Positions 55,832-64,000 of a DNA stretch of 64,000 nucleotides are shown here, in pieces (position 1 is the first letter of the stretch; each line of letters begins with the position of its first letter). The position numbers and the translations under genes are program-made. Source of the DNA: Clavulina sp. PMI_390 (taxonomy: Eukaryota; Basidiomycota; Agaricomycetes; Cantharellales; Hydnaceae); the NCBI GenBank assembly GCA_015039315.1, contig WIDE01000009.1, positions 1-64,000 on the forward strand, in the 5' to 3' direction. The notes beneath the pieces were generated by a model. That model was not told where the DNA came from. It was given only the letters and a program-made list of their open reading frames with translations, and made no database searches.

Positions 55832-58800
55832 TTAGACGTAGGGGTATGCGGCACGCTGGTATGGATCACCCATGGAAGAGCCTACGAAACCGGCACCCGC
55901 GGCCATGGATCCGTTGAATCCATACTGAGATCCATTAATTGGCGAGACAGATCCCCGGGGCTGCACGTATTGTTGCGCATATGGGTCCATTCCCTGTTGA
56001 GACATGTGGCGCACTTGTCCAGGGACGAGGGAAGGCTGAGGCATGGCCGGGTTGCTACCAGTCTGGATGGGGTACAGGTTGGCATATGGATCGACTTGGC
56101 TGGTGCGGCGCATGGATTGTTGACCAAAGGGACGATTGGGATACACATTTCCATACGGGCTGTTAGGGGAGGCATCGTACTGGTCCCTTTGCAGCTTGCT
56201 CTGGATGCGCTTGCCGTAGGGAGTGTTCCTGATAAGGGGGAGAATAGGGCGAATACCATCAACGAGCTACGAGAGTGGGGATTGTCAGTAAAAAGACGCG
56301 ATATGCAAACGATACAAAAACTGACCACTGCTCGTTGGTTAGGCTCTGCGTAGTCGAGAGCAGTCTGAAGGATTTTCCAATAAGCTTCATAATATTTTAT
56401 GCATTGAGATGGGCGATGAGCTAACCTGCACGCAATAGTTGCCATATGAGTCGCGAAGCAGCTTCTCCAACCGAGTGCGGTTCAGGAACTCCTCAATAAT
56501 AATCTTTCGCGTGGTGTGCTCGGCAACACGAATGCACTGAGGGAAAGAATTTAGGAGCGGTCCGGGCGTAAGAAAATTATAAGCATACCTTTTCGATTAC
56601 GTTGGAGCTGAACTTCTGGACGGAAAGAGCGCAGACGTTGCCAATGAACTGCCTGATAACGGCATCGCTAAAGCGATTATCATTGAGATCCAGGATGTAT
56701 TGCACGACCTGAGGGAATATTCAGACCAAAAATTATGACACAGATTTCAGGACCGCTCACATAATTGCCATAGGGATCCTGCACCAGGGTCAGAGCGTGA
56801 TAAGTGATCTCGGTGACCAGTTGAATGCGCTGGGAGTCAGATGCATGGTCAACACATCGTTGCAGGACACAGCAGCCATGGCGATGGGTTGCGACTTCCA
56901 CACAGTGGGCAGCAACAGCGTTGTAAATGAACTGGACGGGATAGGGGAAAATTGTAAGCTTCCGGTGAACGGCGACCAACGGAGTATTTCATGTGTACCT
57001 GATTGTCCTCCGGGGCCAATTTGTTCAGGCACTTCTGGACGACGTGATTTCCATTGAGATCCTTGATGAGAGTCACGACGTGGAGGCTGAGGGCGACGAT
57101 GATAGTGTGGACCTGGGCATCATAACGAGTGTCGGTCTGGCGCTGGTTCGAGAGGAAGTCGATCATCTTCTGGACAGCGCGAGTACCATGCATGTTGAGG
57201 GAAATCTGGACGAGATCATGGGCAACAGCTTCGCAAATGAGATTTCTTTGCTCGTCGGTCGAGTACTCAAGAAGTTTCTGGCACAGATAGTTGCCGAATG
57301 GATCTGGGTGATGAAGCGAAAGATTAAGCACTGATAATAGGAGATTTGGAGGATGAGGCAGTACGAACCCGTCATGAGCTCCGAAAGATGGCCAAAGGTC
57401 TCGCGGAAGATGATATCACGGTGCTCAGCGACACCCTCCTCCAGCTTCTTCTGGAGGTAACGGCAGCCGTGCTGGTCTTTGCAGAGAGCAGGGATATCGC
57501 CTTGCAGATCCTCCAAGCGAGTGCCAGCAAATCGGTTCCCTATATGGTGGAAGACGAAAAGAACCGTGAGGCTTAACCACTACCCTTCCCCAGACAGTAT
57601 ACTTACACTCACGCTCATTGTCGCCACGTTTGTGCTTGGGGCCGCCAAGACCGTTCATCTTGTCCATGCCATTCATGCGGCCATTCCCGAGAGGAATGCC
57701 GCCATAACCCCGAGGAGCGGTGCCGTAGAAGTTGTCACCAGTGCTGTAGCGATTAGAGCCGCCAGGGTAGTGGCCAAAAGTAGGAGACTGATAGTCCATA
57801 GAACCGTTGGCGTAGATGTCCGCACCAAGCTATGTGGGGGTAAGAATAAGATAAGTCAACATACTTCGACGGTGATCACTGGCCAAGACTGACCTCATCA
57901 CGCATCGAGCCCAACCCTAGGCCATCATACCTGGCGCCATAGCCATTTGCACCATCGTTCACCAGACCCATGTGTCCTCCAGAGACGCTACGGTTGTCGG
58001 CAGAGGATCCGTTAGGAAGCAAGTTCTTGGCTCCGTTTACGCCGAGTTCAGCGCGCAAGCTAGAAGGAGCGATAGTACTGAGAGGAGTAGCGGGAACAGA
58101 GCGAGCGCTGGACCCGTTGCTGCTGGTGATGTGGGTACTGAGAGAGGCAGCATCCGAGAAAGACGAGACAGAGGGAGGAGAGCCACGGCCTGGCGTAGTA
58201 GTACCAGTGCCAATGTCTCCACCGATAGCTCCGATAGTAGATTGACGGTTCAGAGTTCGGGGACGATAAGTATTAAGCTCAGCAGACCGAGGGAGACCAG
58301 CAAATTGAGGCCACTCCGAAGTTTTCGGTCCCGTTGACTCTTCACGGGGGAAGACTCGAGTCTGTTGCAGGGGTGCAAGGTCCAGAGCTGACCCAGAAAC
58401 GGAGAGCTGCAAAAAAGTGATAGGAGAAAAGAAACGGAAAGAGAAAAATCAAAAAAGAATAGGTCAGCAATGGAGCGGCAATGCGAGTAATTGGATGGAG
58501 CCGCGGCGGGCAAATCAATAGAAATACGAACTTTACGAGTATAGTTCGCACGGACATTGATGCGTTCGTCCTCCGTTTGCGTGGGAAGCTGCCTGAGGGA
58601 TTCTATGATCAGGAAGAAAACGGGGTCAGAATTACAACGGTTGTACGTCGCTATGTCGCGAGTGTAACAACGCACTTGACATTTCGTTATCGATCTCCTC
58701 ATCGAACATAGAAGCCGCATGAGCCTTCAAGTACTCTGGGTTCGTGGTCGAGCGCAGCGGGTGGTGTCCGTTGAGGCGGGGGTGGACGGGCTTGTCTTGG

Positions 58801-59560
58801 ATCGAGAGGGAGCCAAAGTTTAGGCTGGATAACATGTCCTGCGGAGCGTCCATACTTCCTGAAGAGCCACGACGGCTGCCTGGCATCGACTTGGCGCCAG
58901 CAGTATGGTGCGACCCTGGCGCAAGATTGCTTCCGGACTCGACAACAGGAGAAACAAGAGAGCCGTAGTTCCCTGAGTGGCGCTTGAACTCCTCAGGGAT
59001 GCCATTGGTGAGGGCTTGGTGGTGGAGGAACGAAACACCGGATGAGCCGCCATTGGGAAGAGATGGGTCACCGCCGTTAACCAGCGCAGCGGCCGCGCCA
59101 CGAGGCGGAGTAGTCGGGGCAGAGAGGGCGACATGCTGAGATCCTGGTGGGTTTTCCGATGCAGGAGTGAGAAGAGCGCGTTCCTCCTGTTGTTGCTGGA
59201 GCTCGAGGGCACGCATCTGTTCTTCAAAATGCTGACGCTGCAAAAGCCGTTGCCGTTCGTGTTCGAGACGTTTTTGTTCAATACGCTGAGAGAGAAGGGA
59301 TATTGGTGAGCTTTTCGCTTCGAGTGGAGAAGCGAGTTCAAAGACGTTGGCGTACAGCGTTGATGTCAGGGAGGTTAGAATTAAGCCGGGCGGCCTGATT
59401 GAGCGACGGGGGGTGAGACGGTGGCACAGGTGATGGAAACGAAAGGAGAGGAACGCACGGAATCCGCGAGATCTAAAAAGGCTGGCGGAGTGATATTGGT
59501 ATCATTGGTAGGGGTAGTAGAGTCGCCTTGGGGCGAAGCTTGCTCTGCACGTGGAAGCAT
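55832..59560 (-). CDS. Pumilio-family (Puf) RNA-binding protein
   Basis: Thirteen exons (59560-59459, 59394-59356, 59285-58647, 58602-58537, 58406-57894, 57829-57613, 57539-57369, 57303-56999, 56931-56761, 56708-56589, 56536-56426, 56364-56326, 56266-55832) join to 975 codons. The N-terminal half is disordered with a Gln/Glu/Arg coiled region (QKRLEHERQRLLQRQ). The Pumilio homology domain covers roughly residues 540-870 with eight repeats; RNA-contacting helices are visible as DQHGCRYLQKKLE, PFGNYLCQKLLE, MHGTRAVQKMID, LNGNHVVQKCLN, RHGCCVLQRCVD, PYGNYVVQYILD, KFSSNVIEKC and SYGNYCVQ. The tail is Gln/Tyr/Pro-rich. Such proteins bind UGUA-containing 3' UTRs and repress or localise mRNAs. Confidence 0.93.
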
Positions 59561-60085
59561 GGAGCTTTTTCTTTAAGACGACCGGGGGGGATGAAACTAT
59601 GGTGGTGGTTATGATGAGATGGGTCGGAGCCCTAATAGCACAGGATATAAACTGTGGGTCGAAGATGGATTTGAGCGAGCGAGAACGCGGTCCGAGGAGA
59701 AATGGATTGGTGGTGAAGGAGCGGTAGCAAACCTTTTTGGATGAGAGAGACGAGAGAGAAAATTGGAAGCACAGTTGTGTAGTACAAATAGTGCTGGAGA
59801 CGAGAGAACACGGATGAGCGCAAACGGCAGGCAAATGGTTGCAGAAAGAACACGCACTCTTTGCAAACTGATTCGAGTTTTGTGTTTACTACCCTGACAC
59901 AACATGGGCAAACAACTGGGCCGCAAATAGGGTTCTTTCGTTTCAGCTCTAGACGTCAGGGAACACACATACATTCGGAAATTAGGAAAGGAAGCAGAAA
60001 TAAGGGTATGATACAAAGCGTAAAAAAGACGGAGCATGTGGGTCGTAAAGGAAGAGTAGTATATAGGATGCAGCAATGGTGGAGA
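59561..60085. other. Spacer between TOP2 3' end and Pumilio start
   Basis: 525 bp containing the promoter and 5' UTR of the Pumilio gene and the 3' end of the topoisomerase gene, both on the minus strand. Minus-strand open frames here show no domain. Confidence 0.45.
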
Positions 60086-63000
60086 TCAGTCCGACTCCTC
60101 CATATATGAGGGTTCTTCGGGTTCCGACGACAAATCTACCACTTGTGGCTTTGACGTCGCCGCCGCGCGCGCAGGCCGCCGACTCGCCGCGGCTGTTTTC
60201 ACAGGCGGTGGATCATCGTCGAGAGCAAACGACTCCCCCTCGTCATCGCTGCTATCAAGCACCTTCTTTCCTTTCTTGGAAGGTCCGGCAGCTGAAGACG
60301 CCTTGGACACCACGCGTTGCTTGGGCTTCATCGAGGCAACCTTCGGCGGCGAGCGATGTGGGATTGTGGAGAAAAAGTCATCCAACGTATTACTGACCGC
60401 TGCCGATTTGCTCTTCTTCGGTGCCGGTTTGTTGAGCATTATGTCGTCCTCGTCGTCCGAAGGCCCAGGACTGATGAGAAAGGGAAAAGAGTTGCCCATT
60501 AGCATTGATCCGGCACGAAACCCATCACGAGAGGAGCGCACGGCCAGGAAAGGATCGTACCTTTTGCGTTTTACGGGTGCTTTCCCTTTAGCCTTGGACG
60601 GCTTGCTGCCGTCTTCATCATCGTCGAGGAAGGAGCTTGACTTGGCGACAGGTTTAGCCGCAGCCTTCCCCTTGGGTTTCGTAACCACAGGAGCATCGTC
60701 ATCCTCATCAGACAGAAGGGAGGCCACCTTTTTCGTAGCTGCCTTCGGTTTCGGTTTTGGCTTGGGCTTCTCGTCCTCGCTATCGATTTCCATTTTCGCA
60801 GAGGCAGCCTTTGAAGATGACGCCTTGGGCTTTGATACGATTGCAGGCTCGTCGTCATCTGATAGTTTGAACTCTGAAGCTTTGACGGTGGTGGACGCCT
60901 TTGCCTTCGCAGCGGGTTTCGGCTTCTCGTCCTCACTATCAATGTCGATCTTGGAAGGAGCGGGCTTGGCCCTGATAGGGGCGGAACGAGCGGTGGTGGA
61001 AGAGGAGCCAGCAGCCTTCTTTGCCTTTGGCGCAAAATCGGAGAAGTCGTCATCGTCGTCATCAGCTCCACGTTTTTTAGGCTTAGAGCCGATAGATTTG
61101 CGGGTCTTGAGGGTGGCCTGCTTCCTGCCCTTCGTCGTGCTCGTCTTGGCCAAGGCCTCGTCAGCATCCAGGACGTTCTAGCAAGTGAACGTGAGCGGCG
61201 CGTTGACAGCATGAAAAAGCGAATGGCAACTCACCCGCCATGCCCTGAGGAACTCCTCAAGGTCATTGTCCCAGAGTTGAGCAGGGGTGACTTTGATGAA
61301 CACTTCCAACTCCTCTTCTTTCGCATCGCGCTCACGCCTCAGCTTCGTAACCTGTAAAATAGAGTGACCAATAGAATCGTCAGGGACTTCGTGCCGAGAA
61401 ACTCAAAGGAATGAGCCGACGGTGGAGAATGTGCAACACACGGCGAATCCTCCCGCGCCTCAACACCGTAAGCGATTGGCATGGTGGGAGTGCAGGGTGG
61501 AAAGAATATGGAACCACCACATGGTGAAACGAGGTACGGACCTTCTCTTGAGTCAAACTCCAGATCGCCATTCCCAGCAGGTAGTCGTAATCGCTCAGAC
61601 CCCCAGCGGACTCTTCGGCATCCTCGTCCTCCTGCGCAGCAATCTCCTCGCCAGCTTCCTTGGCTTTGGAAACCTTTGGGAATGGACGGAACTTTAGCGA
61701 GCGTAATTCGGCCACAATATCCGCCTTCTTGCGCTTCGAGACAACGAGTTCCTCGTCAATGATCATCTGCACAAAGCGAGCTTGGTTGTTGAGCTTGTCG
61801 ACTTGGTCTTCAAGGTTCTTGACCATGTTTGCCTAGTATGGATAGGTGTCAGGACCGGCTATACAGGTAGCTCATAACCACAGAAAGATATACCTTGCGC
61901 TTGTGATAGAACTGGAACCGCACGTCATAGAAGTCCTTGAGGATCTCTTCTGGAGAATTGTACTTCTTGATCGAGCCGTCTTGATCAAAGCAGATCAAGT
62001 TGGAGGTGGTGAGCGTGGTACTCAGTTTGAACTGCGAAACAAGGCCCTCAGCAACAGCGTGGTTGAGTTTCTCAGCGGGCATGTTAACGATGAAGTGCAC
62101 ATGGCGACCAGCGTGATGCTCCTTGTAGTCCTGTGGGATGGTTACGGAGATGTGAGAAAGCAGTAGGTGCAGACGTGAGGGAGAAGGTGGAATATACCGA
62201 AATGAACCGCTCGGGAAGCTTGGTTTTCTTGCCTTCCTTGTCCTTATCTTTGTCCTTGTCCTTATCAGCTGGGACGCCGCCAATGATACAGGATTCCAGG
62301 AATTCCTTGTACCCTTCAGTCCACCTATGAATTGGCAGTTCGGTGATCTCCACAGAGGTGTCGTCTAGTTGCTTGATGGTTCCAGTGACGATGAACTTGT
62401 CCTTGTTGTTCCCATCGCGCTCGATTGTACCCTGTTGGGTATCGACGTTGAGTGGATGGTAAACTACACCAAAATAAGCACATACCTTCCATCCACGGAA
62501 CCATGGGGTCATCGGGACCAGTTCTTCATCATGCATAAGACGACGAAGGTTGGCGACAACATCCTCAGGGTTGTAGCTGGGAACGTTGGTGCTCCAACCT
62601 ACGTGATGGCAAGCCTAAGTACGATGCTCCAGCTGAGCGACTTCTGAATTAACTTACCTGTGCCAATACCTTCTGCGCCGTTCAAAAGGACGATGGGAAC
62701 AACAGGGGTATACCACTCCGGCTCGACAGAATCACCATCATCGACAAGGTAGTTCAAGATAGGATCATCATGTGGATGGAAGATGGTGCGAGTAATAGTA
62801 GGCAAATGTGTGAAGATATAACGAGCCGAGGCTGCGTCTTTCCCACCCTACAAACGCAGGAAATTTCAGGACACGAGGAGTTTTTATTCCATGCACTACT
62901 CACATTGAATCGAGTACCATACTGTCCATCAGGCGATAGCAGGTTTACATTATTTGAACCAACGTAGTCTTGGGCAAGGGCAACGATCGAGCTTGTGAGA

Positions 63001-64000
63001 GACTGTTCGCCGTGGTGGTAGGCAGTCTTCTCTGAGATATAACCAACTAGTTGTGCCACCTAGAACAGTATTGAGATAAATTTTAAGTAGAATAAGGTGG
63101 TCACGAACCTTGATTTGTGCCTTAAGGTTACGCTTGAAACAACCGAACAAGATCTTACGCTGACCAGGCTTAAGGCCATCAACAACAGACGGAATGGAAC
63201 GGATGTTATCGGCCATGGAGAAAAGAATAAGCTCTCTGTTGATGAAGTCATCATAAGTGATCTCATCAACGCTATGATCGATAAACGTTCCAGGCTGTGG
63301 ATAATCATCTCATTAGTATCTTTATGCCACGCTCTGAAACCAAATTCACCTTGAACTTGCGCAGCCAGTCTTTTCGATCGTCAGCCTTCTTCTTGCTGAA
63401 GGCAAGGTCAATGAGAGGGCGTTCTTCGTCCTGCAGCTGGGCGAAGGGAATCATGTGAGTGTCCATGCGACTAAAGTAGTCCTTGGCATCTTCGTTCGTA
63501 CTAGTGCCCAATCCCTGATATAGCTAGAGTTAGAGCAAAATAGTGCGAAACTGGAAATTCTTACCTTGTAGTATTTCGCCGCCCACTTCCCGTCCTTGTT
63601 GTACTGCTCATTCCACTCCAGATATTCAGGGATGGTGAAGAAATTCTTCTTCTGGTTTCCCTTTGTTACCTGGATTGTGGGTCAGGCACGGCGCAGATTG
63701 AATGTGCCCAATAAACTCACCCGAACAATAGGAGTGACGAATTCAACAAGGAAGCTGGGTAGCTTCAACAAGGATGGATAGAAGTGGTCGAGGAAATTGA
63801 TTAAGAGACCCTTGATGTGGGACCCATCATGATCCTGACGGCGGCAACGGACAATAGCAGACGGTCAGGAAATGTAACTGACAGTACTGAGCCAAAATGG
63901 CGTACCTGATCCGTCATAATCATGAGACTTCCGTAGCGGAGACTGCTGACATCCTTGTAATCCTTTTGGTGCGCAAGCCCCATGATTTTCTTGATGTTTT
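60086..64000 (-). CDS. TOP2: DNA topoisomerase II, C-terminal part (runs off right edge)
   Basis: About a dozen exons on the minus strand encode the protein from the TOPRIM domain to the stop at 60086; the ATPase domain lies beyond the window. The TOPRIM metal site is split by an intron, IMTDQ joined to [14 protein letters not shown]. Then come [15 protein letters not shown], the winged helix with AYHHGEQSL, and the catalytic Tyr in [12 protein letters not shown] (codon 62818-62820). MPAEKLNHA and [18 protein letters not shown] follow. The last 350 residues (60086-61153) are a Lys/Ser/Asp-rich tail with repeated acidic runs, usual for fungal Top2 and likely a phosphorylation and nuclear-import region. 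The enzyme passes one DNA duplex through another for chromosome segregation. Confidence 0.95.

Noticed and set aside
60276..61181. 301-codon plus-strand open frame
   Set aside because: Antisense shadow of the Lys/Ser/Asp-rich tail of topoisomerase II. Its Ser/Phe/Gly runs mirror Lys/Glu/Asp codons.
1..64000. tRNA, rRNA, CRISPR, transposase or long terminal repeats
   Set aside because: I looked for cloverleaf-like boxes, repeat-spacer arrays, transposase or reverse-transcriptase motifs and found none that stood up. A covariance or profile search could still reveal small or decayed ones.

Overview
This window is eukaryotic nuclear DNA from a filamentous basidiomycete, most likely an Agaricomycete. 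Almost every gene is split by many short (about 45-70 bp) GT-AG introns, gene density is about one per 2.5 kb, and the window holds family types expanded in mushroom-forming fungi (seven-transmembrane DUF6533 protein, lineage-specific BTB/POZ arrays, DUF4470 proteins). A Rhizoctonia-like origin is a guess I cannot confirm. A 10-N gap shows it is a draft scaffold. I saw no tRNA, rRNA, CRISPR array or transposase.

Left third (0.8-18.4 kb): a tandem array of seven BTB/POZ-type genes. Four plus-strand genes each encode two copies of the same unit (BTB fold followed by a conserved C-terminal module). Three minus-strand genes encode one unit each, giving 11 units in all. One double gene (8305-10620) is one base short at its last splice junction. 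A small cysteine-rich gene candidate with a ubiquitin-like LRLRGG string, next to a G-quadruplex motif, sits in the 2.2-kb spacer at 6.1-8.3 kb.

Middle (18.8-39 kb): epsilon-COP, a membrane-bound carbon-nitrogen hydrolase resembling apolipoprotein N-acyltransferase, and three paralogous TPR + DUF4470 genes. Copies A (22389-25857) and B (26664-30139) come from a segmental tandem duplication that also carried a 5' stub of the hydrolase. A has a +1 frameshift in a T run, B has an in-frame TAG, and the inverted copy C (30432-33936) reads open throughout. The N gap in front of B is flanked by a 220-bp duplicated sequence that looks like an unmerged contig overlap. Then come a DUF6533 membrane protein and an SMP-30/gluconolactonase-like enzyme.

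Right third (39.3-64 kb): conserved housekeeping genes. These are mitochondrial acyl carrier protein and mitochondrial ribosomal protein bL17 (head to head on a 133-bp promoter), a PHO85-type CDK with a polyglutamine tail, the mitochondrial i-AAA protease YME1 (head to head with the CDK around a perfect GTCACGTGAC palindrome), an FHF-complex/FHIP-like protein, a PHD-finger protein, a Pumilio-family RNA-binding protein, and the C-terminal part of DNA topoisomerase II, which runs off the right edge.

The contrast between a duplicating, decaying accessory left side and a conserved right side is the main structural message. All gene models were built by hand from splice signals, frame continuity and comparison between paralogues. 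Where exon lists are given, their lengths sum to an open frame unless stated.
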